The notes beneath the pieces were generated by a model. It was not told the origin of the DNA. It ran no database searches and was given only the letters and a program-made list of their open reading frames with translations. Shown piece by piece: positions 10,785-20,925 of a stretch of DNA of 64,000 nucleotides (the stretch's first letter is position 1; the number at the start of each line of letters is the position of its first letter). Origin of the DNA: Tritrichomonas musculus (Eukaryota > Parabasalia > Tritrichomonadida > Tritrichomonadidae); contig JAPFFF010000053.1 in NCBI GenBank assembly GCA_039105265.1, forward strand, positions 1,070,914 through 1,134,913, in the 5' to 3' direction. Both the position numbers and the translations under genes were made by a program.

Positions 10785-11150
10785 AACTCTGTCCAAAAAT
10801 GTTCGACAATTGAATTTTGAGAGAGTATTCAAATTATCATTTTTTTTTCTCATGCACCTTTATGGTGATTCGAAGGTTTTTTCCAAAGCTCTTTTTTCTG
10901 AGAGTAGCGCATGTCCCAAAGAAAGTTGTAATTCCTCTTAAGGGCGTGGCTATTTCTTTCAAAAACCAGGGTTCCTTGTATAAAAATAGCTTGATGAAAG
11001 GATAATTATAAAAATAAACTTCTGAAAAATTGAATACATTGCTTTGAGAGAAAAAAGAAATTTTCGACACATTATCGTTTTTTTAGTCAATTTTCAGTGG
11101 AAAATGCGGTTTTTATGTACGTTAAGTCGAACATTTTTGGACAGAGTTTA
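10785..11150. mobile_element. MITE family M1, copy 1, TA-flanked
   Basis: About 366 bp. Both ends carry the same inverted repeat, starting AACTCTGTCCAAAAATGTTC just inside TA (10783-10784 left; TA follows AGTT on the right at about 11150). A second full copy lies at 20333-20692 in the other orientation, with strong similarity throughout, so this is a defined repeat family. The interior contains overlapping open frames on both strands (10817-11005 plus, 10837-11070 minus), which I read as fortuitous because the second copy does not preserve them clearly. It has inserted directly beside the upstream ATG of Myb paralogue 2. Confidence 0.85.
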
Positions 11151-12696
11151 ATAATTATCATAAATTTCCCGATAATTTTTTTAATTTTTTAATTTTTATA
11201 TTTTTCATCATAATACCAAAAAAGATATAACAATTCATTTATAAATGTTTTTTAAGAACTTTTTCAAGATAAATGAAATATTTTGTGTATTTAAATTTTC
11301 AAAGAAAAAATAACCCAGTCAATAATTCATTAAAAGGAAAATGATTATTTAAATCATATTCTTTTATAGATAAATCTACTGCCAAAAATCTAGTTAAATT
11401 TTAAATAAATATTATACACCTCAAAATAAATGATACAAACTTCAAAAATACATGCTTTAAAGTTAATTATTGTAAAAACAAAGAACCAAAAATTGTAAAC
11501 TTCTCAATTTTTCATTTTAATTCAACAAATTTCTTAATATATTAAAATTTATTATTACATCAATCAAAGCAACAAGCAAGAATTGTATCTTTATTAAAAC
11601 AAACTTCTGAAGTGTCATCTTTTAAAAATCTCAAAAAATTTGATAATCCAAATTCAAATAGATATTTGAAAAATAAAATTGAATAAAAATATTATTGTAA
11701 CTTTTTGATAAGACCGTAAAAATTTTCACTTTTTAAATGCTTAAAATTTTATATTTCATTGAATTTTCTAATTTTTGAATATTTCAGTTGTACTGAGATT
11801 TTAATTTCAGTTTAATACAAAATCAATTTTTCCTTGATATAAATAAAATATGAACATATACCTGGATGATTAATATTTTTTCAGAGAATAATCTCATTAT
11901 GGGAAATACTTACCACTCTTCTAAAAAACACAAAAAATTGAATTGACGCAACAAGACACAAAAACACAAAAAAATTTATATAAAAAGATGATTGAGTGAA
12001 TGCTTTTTTCATTTTTTAAGTATTTGAATATATAAAACCTAACGTAAAAAAGGTTTCCGATTTATTTAGAATTTCAAGTACATCATCCTACGTTTTTTCT
12101 ACAGATTATCACCATTTTGAATTTGAATTTAGATATTAATTAATCATTTATTTGTCTGACCAACTTTGATTTTCAAAGCTTCTAATCAACGAGAAAAATT
12201 CAATTTTTTGAATATTTTGTGGATTAATTTTTTATATTTTCAGAGATATTTTATATTTATACATATATGATATACGATAATTCTCTTTTTGAATGGTTTC
12301 TTAAAATTATCATATTTCATATATGGATAAATATAATATTTAAACATAGGTTAACTAATTAATGTAGGCAGAACCAAAAAATATTGTGTTTTTAAAAAAT
12401 TAAAACAAAATTAAATCTCTCCTTTTTTTTCAAATTTAATAAAACTATTGTGTTAATTCAATTTTTTTTAAAAAAAAAATTTAAATTATCTAAGTATCAC
12501 TTTTTGAGTTTTGTAAAATACTCAAAAAGTTATCAAAAAGATAATTAAACTTAAATTGATGTAGCTTTTTGAAGGCTACGCCTATCAAAAAGCTACATAA
12601 TTTATTTTTAAAATAAATGGAAAATCTTTCAAAAATTAAATAGAATAAAATATACATAATTCAATTTTGTATAATTATCAGAAACAATTTATAAAT
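11151..12696. other. AT-rich spacer with small palindromes
   Basis: No gene seen. Shortly before the next Myb gene, at about 12500-12535, CTTTTTGAG and CTCAAAAAG form a hairpin. Next to it, at 12559-12597, ATGTAGCTTTTTGA and its exact reverse complement flank a GC-rich 11-base loop. Confidence 0.6.
12559..12597. repeat. Perfect hairpin 100 bp upstream of a Myb gene
   Basis: A 14-base stem, ATGTAGCTTTTTGA, is repeated exactly inverted around the loop AGGCTACGCCT with a partial GGC core of its own. A second, weaker hairpin lies about 30 bases before it. It could be a small element remnant or a regulatory structure of the downstream gene. Confidence 0.6.
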
Positions 12697-13251
12697 ATGA
12701 TTAATCCAGGCCTTGAAAAAAGGGAAATGAATGTTAAAACAGAAGAAAGGGAGAGGAAAAGATTTCCTTTTTCAAAACAAGAAGATAAACAATTATTGAG
12801 ATTAGTGAATCAATATGGTGATGAAACTCGTTGTGCTTGGAAATATATTGCAATGAATATGAAAGGAAGGAATACAAGACAATGCCGAGAGAGATATAAT
12901 TTGTATTTAAGGAAAGGAGTTAATAAGAGCACTAAATGGACTGATGAAGAAGATGAAGTTTTATTATCTAAATATGAAGAGATTGGACCTCATTGGAAAA
13001 TGATGGAAGAATTCTTTGAAGGTCGAAATTCATATAATATTAAGAACAGGTTCATTTCACTAACACGAAGACGAAGAAGAACAAATTTGAAAAATCCTAA
13101 AAAAGAAGATATGAGAATAGCAGAAGCAGAAAACATTCATAATTCAAGATATTTAGAAGACAAAACAGAAGAATTTAAAGAAGAACAATTTTTTGATGAA
13201 AATGGAAATATTAATATCGAAAGCTTTGATGAAAACTATTTTTGTTTTTAA
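12697..13251 (+). CDS. R2R3 Myb DNA-binding protein, short form
   Basis: Encodes 184 residues from ATG 12697; the frame opens ten codons earlier but only at a TTG. Two Myb repeats begin almost at once, at about residues 20-120: FPFSKQEDKQLLRLV with W in RCAWKYIAM and NTRQCRERYNLYL, then KWTDEEDEVLL, GPHWKMMEEFF and NSYNIKNRF. The link region ends in a strongly basic LTRRRRRTN stretch, probably a nuclear signal. An acidic C-terminus ends with DENYFCF, resembling the final acidic-aromatic tail of the two other Myb proteins nearby. Likely a nuclear DNA-binding protein; targets unknown. Confidence 0.9.
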   Translation: MINPGLEKREMNVKTEERERKRFPFSKQEDKQLLRLVNQYGDETRCAWKYIAMNMKGRNTRQCRERYNLYLRKGVNKSTKWTDEEDEVLLSKYEEIGPHWKMMEEFFEGRNSYNIKNRFISLTRRRRRTNLKNPKKEDMRIAEAENIHNSRYLEDKTEEFKEEQFFDENGNINIESFDENYFCF

Positions 13252-13443
13252 CTTTATTTCTGTAATGTTTTAAGGTAAAACTAATAAAAGCATTGTTAAT
13301 CATTACAAATTTTTTTGTTTAAAAATATAAGAAATATGCATCAATAAGTATGATACATATAATTTGATAGAGGTTATAAAGCATAATTTAATCATCCTAT
13401 CTAATTTGAGTTCATTATATGAAAAATACAATTACATCTAACT

Positions 13444-13575
13444 TTAAAATTGTGAATTCACAATTTTCATGAACTTATCTGCCACTGTAAACTTAAACTC
13501 AAAAGGCAGTTCGAAAAGTTTTCTCAAAATTTTTGTCGATCTTTTCATTTGCTCACTATTTATTTGTTTGGCCAT
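13444..13575 (-). CDS. Possible 43-residue ORF or gene remnant
   Basis: From ATG 13575 the minus strand reads 43 codons of balanced composition (starting MAKQINSEQMKRSTKIL, later LPFEFKFTVADKF) to a TAA. It is amphipathic and unlike random AT-rich translation. I do not recognise it. It may be the N-terminal stub of a decayed gene, since the adjoining spacer (13252-13845) holds other coding-like and inverted-repeat debris. Its 3' end overlaps a 22-base perfect palindrome at 13446-13467 centred on GAATTC. Confidence 0.3.
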   Translation of the reverse strand: MAKQINSEQMKRSTKILRKLFELPFEFKFTVADKFMKIVNSQF

Positions 13576-13631
13576 TTTTCTTTTCAATTTTTTATAAATA
13601 ACGTTTTTTTACTAATTTACTAAAAAATGAA

Positions 13632-13692
13632 AAACGATAAGACATCCAGAGGTGATATTTAATTCAATTGTGACCCGAGGCATCTTATCGTC
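13632..13692. repeat. Spaced inverted repeat in spacer
   Basis: ACGATAAGA near 13632 is repeated inverted as TCTTATCGT near 13683, with about 35 bases between. It is part of the 13252-13845 spacer, in which I see no intact gene beyond the 43-codon frame. Confidence 0.5.
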
Positions 13693-13845
13693 TTTGACTC
13701 AAGAGTTTTAATTTGTGAGAAAAAGAGCCAACATCTCTAGAAAGAAATAAAATAAATTATTTTATGTAGAACAAACTTATTAAAAATAGCAATTATGATT
13801 ATAATATTGTCATAAATGCAATATGCATTAGTAAATTAATAAAGT

Positions 13846-15648
13846 CTATTCTAAGAAATCATCATCCAACACAAGTTTTTCTGGAAAATATGCTTTTTGC
13901 AAATTCCTATTCTTTTCCAAAACAAGATCCAGTTCTTTTACATTGCTAGAGAATGCTTGAATCACCTCTCTCCAATCAATTTCTGGGTTAATTGAGTACA
14001 GCCACCTCAGACTCTTCAAGTAAATGAGAGACCAAAATTCATAGCACTCTTTCTTATACTTTTCCAAAAAAATCAAGCTAACAACTGTTCCAACAATGTT
14101 TGACTTAGTTCCATAAATGATATTGTTAGCAACCCAATGTTGAACTTTTTGAATGATTCTCTTCATCTCTTTACAATTCAACTTTTTCAGATATTCAGGG
14201 ATTTCTTTCCAACAATCGTTTGACATTTGCTCAGAAATGACAGAAGTTACATCGTCTGTTTTTCCTTGCACAAAATTTCTTTGAGCATATTCAAAAAGTG
14301 AATTTTGAGGAGGAATTTTTCTTAACCCACTAAGTAAATTGTTGATCATTGCTGAATTGAATAGTCATCTATTGTTGTGCCATCAAGCAACTCTTTTCCT
14401 GAGAAAATAATTCGTTGGTACTCTGGAGGTATCTGGAATTCTTTATGTATCAACAATCTCAAGTTATCTTCAATTTTCTCAGATTTGTTGACTAATAAAT
14501 TGGCACTTTTTCCAGATAACATTTTGACACAAATGTTTGTGCCTATTGGCTGAAATAATGAACCAGCTGATGCCCTGTCTTGCTCACATGTCAATTTTGT
14601 GTAAGGAGAAAGAATTTCATATTGAATTGACAACTCTGAAATTTTTGAGGCAATTTCGGCGGTTTGTTTCAATCCTCTCAAATATTTGATTCTATCATAA
14701 TTAAACAAATATTCAAGACTGTTTGGTTCATATAAATATAAGGGAATTTCCTTCATGTTGATAATTGGTGTGCTTGGATTTCTATCGTCATCAATTTTGA
14801 TGCGAAGATTACCATTCAAATTGCTGGAAGTTTTGAAATAAACCGTTGTTGATTTACCTGGAGAAAACCTGCAATTCGACAAGGGAGTACTGAATTCAAC
14901 ATCATCATTGTTTTCAACATAAATAATTATACGGCATAAACCATTCAAATTTTCTCTCAATTGATTGACCACTTTTGACCTTACGTCATCTCCAGAGAGA
15001 ACAAAATCACAGAGTCCTTTTCCAGCATTTGCCAGGCTTCTAATTGAATCTTGATCAACTCTGTATCCTATTCCAATTACATTACATGTTGTTGAGTTTG
15101 AGTTTCGTTGAACTAAGCTGATGGCCTCGTTTGAATTCAATCCTAAATCATTTTGAGAAAACATTGAAAAGTGCATTTGTTAAGTTGGCATTGCCTAGAT
15201 TAGCTTTCAATGATTTTGCCAAATTCAATGCTTTATTTACATTTGAATCGTTATATGGAAAAGGGCTCTCAAAAAGTGAAGCAACTTTTGAACCATAACG
15301 TACAACATTGAAATTGCATTTGGTTGGTAATGACTTAATAAACAGAGTTAGACAGTCAGCTGCCAACTTCATCTCCTTTTCGTTATTTCTGCTTGAGCAG
15401 TCAATCATAAAAATGAACTCTTTAGTCAATTGATTGGCTTCAGCTTCCATATTAGGAATATATGTGATTGATCCGTAGTTTCCACAGCATGTTACAATTG
15501 TTCTGTTTGCAAAGAATGAAGGGTCGACAATTGAATCGTTGGTTTGGTAAAGCTGATTTGACAGGGTTGAATTGATTGTAACTGATATGTACGTTAATGT
15601 TGAATCTAAAAGGTCAATTCCATTTTTGTTTTGAAATTTTGTAAGTAA
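13846..15648 (-). pseudogene. Broken VIT/VWA protein gene with an internal ubiquitin domain
   Basis: Three overlapping minus-strand frames read as one gene in order. 15148-15648 gives the end of a VIT-like region and a VWA domain with EFIFMIDCSSRNNE, a MIDAS-like DxS motif. 14346-15176 continues the VWA domain (VIGIGYRVDQ) and then a ubiquitin fold (IFSGKELLDGTTIDDYSIQQ). 13846-14349 is the helical C-terminal region typical of such proteins (IVGTVVSLIFLEKYKKE). The frames are joined by a one-base shift near 15150, and by a stop plus a further shift near 14345, where ubiquitin's LVLRLRGG end should be. The N-terminal half of VIT and any ATG are missing. It therefore looks like a host gene that has decayed. 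Intact relatives are common in trichomonads and in PARP4-like families. Confidence 0.8.
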
Positions 15649-15751
15649 TCACATTTGATTGATTTTCTAAATATCAAATTTTTTTCAAATTAAAAAATAT
15701 ACATGATATGTTTTGGAGAGAAAACATTTGAAGGATGTTCATACTTAATTA

Positions 15752-15925
15752 AAATAACAATTTCCTTCTTCTGTGACTTCAATTGGAGATGGTGTTTTTA
15801 ATTGATATTCATCATTAACACAAATCACAATTCCTTCTTCTATAACATTGATTGAAGATTTTACTTTTTATGAATGTTCATCATTAACACAAATAACAAT
15901 TCCTTCTTCTGTGACTTCAATTGGT
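15752..15925 (-). repeat. Coding-like tandem repeat, period about 69 bp, 2.5 copies
   Basis: TTCCTTCTTCTGTGACTTC recurs at about 15762, 15831 and 15901. Read on the minus strand, each unit encodes about 23 residues of the type PIEVTEEGIVICVNDE, with one in-frame stop between the second and third. This looks like the remains of a repeat protein or a linker region rather than spacer DNA. The rest of the 15649-16317 spacer holds nothing I recognise. Confidence 0.55.
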
Positions 15926-16317
15926 TTTTTTGCTTTTATGAAAAAATAACTTTGACATTCATATATAAACTGTGACTTTTTGGACTTTTACAGCAGAAAT
16001 GTAAGAATGTCAGTCGAATGATCTCATCTGATAAATTTATCAAAAATAAATAACATTTGAATCAAGAAAATCTTTTTTTCTATATTATATATAGAAATAG
16101 CAGACGTTATATAAAATCGAATTAGCTGAAAAAACAATTTTATTACGAAATTTTTTCAAAAGTTAGATTATAAGAATAGGTTTTAAAAGTTTTAAAACAT
16201 TTATTTATTCAATATGGTTAATTCAATCAAATTAGGGCAATAATACTTTATCTGCACTTATTTATCTCATTAACATATCCTTTTAAGTTTGAATTCATCA
16301 TGAAAATTTGGTTTATA

Positions 16318-19300
16318 TTAGATTATAGAACCAAGACCTTCATAAAATAATTGGTTTATATTTTTCTTCAATATTGGAGGTTTTGGAAATTTCAATCTAC
16401 CAAAAAGTATTGGGTAAGGATAAGAGTATAAAATCACATTCATTTCTTGAATAATTAAATTGATAGTTTTCATAAAGAGATCAGCATCATTCAATAAATA
16501 ATCAAAAAAGGATTCAACGTCATAAATTATATTATTTTGATTTGGATCTTTATATTCTAATAAAAGATGATTGAATTTCATAATTCTACGAGAACTATTT
16601 TTATGCAAATAAGAAAAAAGGATCAACCATGATATGACAATCAATTGGATGAATTTAAACTCATTTTTTCTATCTTTAAAATAGACACTAGTTAATATAA
16701 ACATATTTAAAAATGAATAAGCATTACTTTTGCTTAAATCCAATATAAACATGTTAGATGAATCATTTGTTTTTGGTATTAATTTATTCATAGCCTTTCT
16801 AAAATAATATTTTCCTTTTTCACGATTTGATTTGGATAAGAAGAAATAACATAATTTAAGATTAACTAAACACATTATGAATTTATTTGAATTTTCAAGT
16901 TGTTTGTCCTCAATTTTTTGATTACGATATATTAAAGGGTTATCGCCATGTTTTGAAGCTTTAATATAATATTTAATTGATTCATCAAACTCTCCAAGCA
17001 CTTCATATAAATGACCTAAATTAAAATCTGAAAGTGCAAATTTCTTTTTAGATGCATTATTAAACATTATTTCTGCTGTTTGAATGTCATTCATATAAAA
17101 TTGGCAAAAAATTCCATAATTGTTTTGTGCTAATGGATATTCGCCATATGCTGCATTTTTTAACAAATCATTAGAGCGATGAATATTAAAAAAATCATAT
17201 TCCAATAAAAATATTAATCCGAGATCATTTCTAGAACGATTTAAACTAAAAGAATAATATAATCGATTTTTTTCTAAATGCATTTCAACACAAATTGAAT
17301 AATATGAAACTGCTTTTTTAATGTCAACATTTACTCCAATTCCATTGTAATAAATATGTCCCAACTTATAAGATGCATCTAAATTATTAAATTGGAGAGA
17401 TTTTTCATAATACTCTATAGCACTTTCATAATTTTGTTTAATACCTTCACCATAATAGTAAAGATCTCCTAATCGCAGTAATGCTTTTGGATTGTTTTGA
17501 CTTGCTGCTAACTCATAATAATTTCTTGCCATTTTAAAATCCTTAGTTACAATAATCCCATCATAATAAATATCTCCTATTTTTAATAACGAGTTTGTAT
17601 TATGTTTTGCTGCTGCTAGTTTGAAATATTTCAATGCAATTGAATTATTATCTCGAATGCTTTTTTCATTCATATAAAAAATTCCTAATTGATAAAGTGC
17701 TTCTGAACAGCCTTTTTCAGCAGCAATTTCAAAATAGTTTTTAGCTTTCCAGATGTCTTTTGGTACTCCTATTCCCTCATAATAAATTTGTCCTAATTTA
17801 ATGATTGCATTTAAATCATCTTTTTTGGCTGCCATTTCATATAATTCTTTTGCTTTCACTTCATTATATGAATCAGCTTTTTCTGTAGAATATTTATTTG
17901 CCATGTAATTAAATATATTGGAAAAATTTGATATTTGAATTAAATACATATATATTTTATCAGCTATGTAAGGAATTCTTGGTTTCTTCTTCGAATAAAC
18001 TTCAAAAAGTGCAACTTCAAGAAGATATTGTGATATTAAACTACTATATTCTTGTTCAGATATATTGTATTTTAAAATATCTTTGGTTGATATCAGATCA
18101 GAATTGAATTGATTTATAATGAATTTTTTTATATATTCATTGGTTGGTCTTTGGCTTTGATCATATTTGACACATTTCAAATAAATATTTTGAATATCTT
18201 TAAATTCATTTGACATTTGTGGATATTTATCAATTTCTTTATTAAGGATCATTTCAGTTTGTGTTAATCCACAAAAAGGTTCCCTTTTTTCAAAAAGAAA
18301 ATAGAGAATCATCCCAAATGAATATATATCAGTTGAAAAACCTATTTTATTTCCTTCAATGTGTTCTGGTGATGAATAAATTATTGAACAAAAATCAAAA
18401 GTAAATGGTTCATTATCATCATTTCCAACTTTCCTAATTGTTTCAAAATCAGAAATATAAGCATTGCTATCATGATCAATTAGGATATTTGCTGGTTTAA
18501 GATCACGATGAACAAAACTTTTTGAATGCAAAAAATCAATTCCTTGAAAAATTCTTGCCATTGAAATAATTGAAAATAATTTCGTAATTTTGCTATTTTT
18601 CATATTAATGTATTCTAGTAAGGATCCATTACTCATAAATTCATATAAAATCCCTGAAATTTCTGAATCACAATAGATAAATCCATAAAACTTCGTTAAA
18701 CATCGATGTGAATAATATTCACAAAATTCGATTTCCCGATTTGAAAATTCTTTTTTGATTGCAAATAAATATAGACTTTCTTTATGAATTGATAATTGAT
18801 TCTTATAACCATTAATATTTCTTAATATTATGAAATCATCAATCTTAAATTTGTTGATTTTTTTGTTATTTTTATCAACTGTGTTTTTTTGATCAAACGT
18901 AAAAAATGATTTATCTTTGAAAAAGTTTGATGGATAATAATATCTTTTAATTAAATATGCTAAAATTGGCTTTATTGTCTGCTGAATAAATTCATTATCA
19001 TCAATATAATTAAAATTCTTCATAATACTGGTTAATTCTTTTTTGAGATTTAAATCAAAGTTATTTGATATATTAATACAAGTAAATTTTGTCTTTTTTA
19101 AATATGAAATAATTGTTTCTTCTTCCATATTTTCAAAAATATAGCAAGATCCTTCAAAACAGCAAACGAATTTAACATTATTAGAACAAGATAAATGCGA
19201 AATTTGATAAAAAATTAATTGATTATGATTTAAAAAACTAAGTAATACCGAATAATCAGTTTTCTCTTTTTGTTTGTTTAGATTTTGATAATAATGGAAA

Positions 19301-19404
19301 CGAAACTTCGAATATATGTTTTTAAGAAAGAGTTCTTCATTTCTAATTAAAACATTAGCATGATTTTCAAATGATAATGATATATTGGGCTGGATGGGTT
19401 TCAT
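16318..19404 (-). CDS. Protein kinase with C-terminal Sel1-like repeats
   Basis: Encodes 1,028 residues from ATG 19404. An N-terminal region of about 185 residues has no recognised domain. A kinase domain follows at about 190-440: Lys in YLFAIKKEF, the catalytic loop HRDLKPANILI near residue 299, DFE in place of DFG, SSPEH for APE, and DIYSFGMILYF. From about 510 to 840 there are Sel1/TPR-like repeats with signatures such as LGQIYYEGIGVPKD and LGDLYYYGEGI, which form helical adaptor solenoids. The final 190 residues are helical and unassigned. The changed DFG Gly and the absence of a clear glycine loop leave catalytic activity uncertain. The domain order is common in Tritrichomonas. The gene is AT-rich throughout, unlike the kinases at 25213 and 52292. 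It probably acts as a cytosolic signalling scaffold. Confidence 0.9.
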   Translation of the reverse strand: MKPIQPNISLSFENHANVLIRNEELFLKNIYSKFRFHYYQNLNKQKEKTDYSVLLSFLNHNQLIFYQISHLSCSNNVKFVCCFEGSCYIFENMEEETIISYLKKTKFTCINISNNFDLNLKKELTSIMKNFNYIDDNEFIQQTIKPILAYLIKRYYYPSNFFKDKSFFTFDQKNTVDKNNKKINKFKIDDFIILRNINGYKNQLSIHKESLYLFAIKKEFSNREIEFCEYYSHRCLTKFYGFIYCDSEISGILYEFMSNGSLLEYINMKNSKITKLFSIISMARIFQGIDFLHSKSFVHRDLKPANILIDHDSNAYISDFETIRKVGNDDNEPFTFDFCSIIYSSPEHIEGNKIGFSTDIYSFGMILYFLFEKREPFCGLTQTEMILNKEIDKYPQMSNEFKDIQNIYLKCVKYDQSQRPTNEYIKKFIINQFNSDLISTKDILKYNISEQEYSSLISQYLLEVALFEVYSKKKPRIPYIADKIYMYLIQISNFSNIFNYMANKYSTEKADSYNEVKAKELYEMAAKKDDLNAIIKLGQIYYEGIGVPKDIWKAKNYFEIAAEKGCSEALYQLGIFYMNEKSIRDNNSIALKYFKLAAAKHNTNSLLKIGDIYYDGIIVTKDFKMARNYYELAASQNNPKALLRLGDLYYYGEGIKQNYESAIEYYEKSLQFNNLDASYKLGHIYYNGIGVNVDIKKAVSYYSICVEMHLEKNRLYYSFSLNRSRNDLGLIFLLEYDFFNIHRSNDLLKNAAYGEYPLAQNNYGIFCQFYMNDIQTAEIMFNNASKKKFALSDFNLGHLYEVLGEFDESIKYYIKASKHGDNPLIYRNQKIEDKQLENSNKFIMCLVNLKLCYFFLSKSNREKGKYYFRKAMNKLIPKTNDSSNMFILDLSKSNAYSFLNMFILTSVYFKDRKNEFKFIQLIVISWLILFSYLHKNSSRRIMKFNHLLLEYKDPNQNNIIYDVESFFDYLLNDADLFMKTINLIIQEMNVILYSYPYPILFGRLKFPKPPILKKNINQLFYEGLGSII

Positions 19405-19684
19405 GAGAAAAATATTTGCTTAAAATTTTAATGTAAAAATTGTGAGTTTTTTTGAAACGACCGTTTATGTTAAAATTTTGAATGAAATCATATACAAAAT
19501 TTTCTTACTTTTATTAAAAAAAAGCTGTTATATAAATATTACAAAATTAAAAAGGTTTGTTTTTATACTGAAATCATCTATAATGGTCATTTCCAATTTT
19601 ATTGATGAAGATATTTCATTTCATTAAAATAAGGAATTATTACATAAATTTCTAAATATCAATTCTAATGAAAGTTAACATGAA

Positions 19685-19756
19685 GGGGATGTAGCTCAAT
19701 GGTAGAGTATTGGATTGCAGTTCCACTGGTCATCGGTTCGATTCCGGTCGTCCCCT
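19685..19756 (+). tRNA. tRNA-Cys (anticodon GCA)
   Basis: A 72-nt cloverleaf. The acceptor GGGGATG pairs with CGTCCCC including one T-G pair; the D arm is GCTC/GAGT, and the T arm ATCGG/CCGGT surrounds TTCGATT. The anticodon loop TTGCAGT gives GCA. The discriminator base is T, the identity base expected for tRNA-Cys. The outermost anticodon-stem pair (T-C) is mismatched. Both internal promoter boxes are present and a T5 run at about 19758, just past the end, would stop RNA polymerase III. No intron. Confidence 0.93.
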
Positions 19757-20332
19757 CTTTTTCACTTTTTCCTTTTTGGATATTTTTTTAAGTTATTGGC
19801 AAAATCTTATGAAAATGTCTGCATACTGAATTGATCCTTGATCAATTAATGAAAAATCAAAAATTATAAAGATTTATTTGAAAAGAAATAATAAAGCTTA
19901 TTAAAATTGAAATAAATATTTTTTTTGTAAAATAAATTGAGAGAAAAAAAGCTTGGGCTGGCATTTGAATTTAAGTTTATTTAAAAATATTCAGAAAACC
20001 TAAAGATTCAATAAAAACACTCATAAAAAATGATATCTAATGTTATACCATTGATTTAAAATTCAAACCGAATTTAACTAATTCTAAAAAATATTAAATA
20101 TTTCCAATATTTCTCGTGTAGCTTTCTTTAAACTCAAAAAGATCCCATATTTCAAAAAGAGGCAACAAACTAAATATTTTTTTCAATACTTAAGTATTGA
20201 TATTCAGGACAATATGGAACAATTTATACTTTTTTTACATTTCATTTTTTTAATTATAAATATATTATAATAGTATTTTCACATTTTTAGTATACAATAA
20301 ATCATTAAAAACTTCTTAAATCACATTATAAA

Positions 20333-20692
20333 CCCTGTCCAAAAATGTTCGACTTAACGTACACATAAACCGCATTTTCCACTGAAAATTGACTAAAAAA
20401 ACGATAAAGTGTCGAAAATTTCTTTTTTCTCTCAAAGCAATTTATTCAATTTTTCAGAAGTTTATTTTTTTAATTATCCTTTCAGTAAGCTATTTTTATA
20501 TAAGGAGCCCTGGTTTTTGAAAGAAATCTCCACTCCCTTAAGAGAAATTACAACTTTCTATGGGACATGGGCTACTCTCTAAAAAAAAGAGCTTTGGAAA
20601 AAACCTTCGAATCACCATATAGGTGCATGAGAAAAAAAATGATAATTTGAATACTCTCTCAAAATTCAATTGTCGAACATTTTTGGACAGAG
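20333..20692. mobile_element. MITE family M1, copy 2, TA-flanked
   Basis: About 360 bp, the reverse complement of the element at 10785-11150 with scattered differences. The ends AACCCTGTCCAAAAATGTTC and, reversed, AACTCTGTCCAAAAATGTTC are flanked by TA. Having two copies within 10 kb of each other confirms the family and its boundaries. No transposase is encoded. The rest of 19757-20925 is AT-rich spacer. Confidence 0.85.
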
Positions 20693-20925
20693 TTTAAAAA
20701 AAATTACATCGAAATTGGACCTACAATTTCTGAGAGGCTCTGCAATTAACGGTTTTAATTTAGGATTACATTCTGCTTCATACGTTTTTTTCGACATTTT
20801 CCTAACAATAAATGTGCACCTATTCGAAAGGTTTTGAAGAATGATATTTTTATATGAGTTAATTGGAATGTGATTATATGAACCACGATAACTTGCCAGC
20901 CTATTAGCTTGCCTTGGTTTCCAAT

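Noticed and set aside
10817-11070. Overlapping open frames inside the M1 MITE
   Set aside because: The second MITE copy at 20333-20692 does not clearly preserve them, so they are chance frames.
13060-13085. CACTAACACGAAG resembling the trichomonad 3' intron motif
   Set aside because: It lies in continuous Myb coding sequence in frame, differs from the consensus near the acceptor site and has no matching 5' splice motif.
15752-15925. CRISPR-like array because of regular spacing
   Set aside because: Units of 69 bp are contiguous coding-like tandem repeats without unique spacers, in a eukaryotic context.
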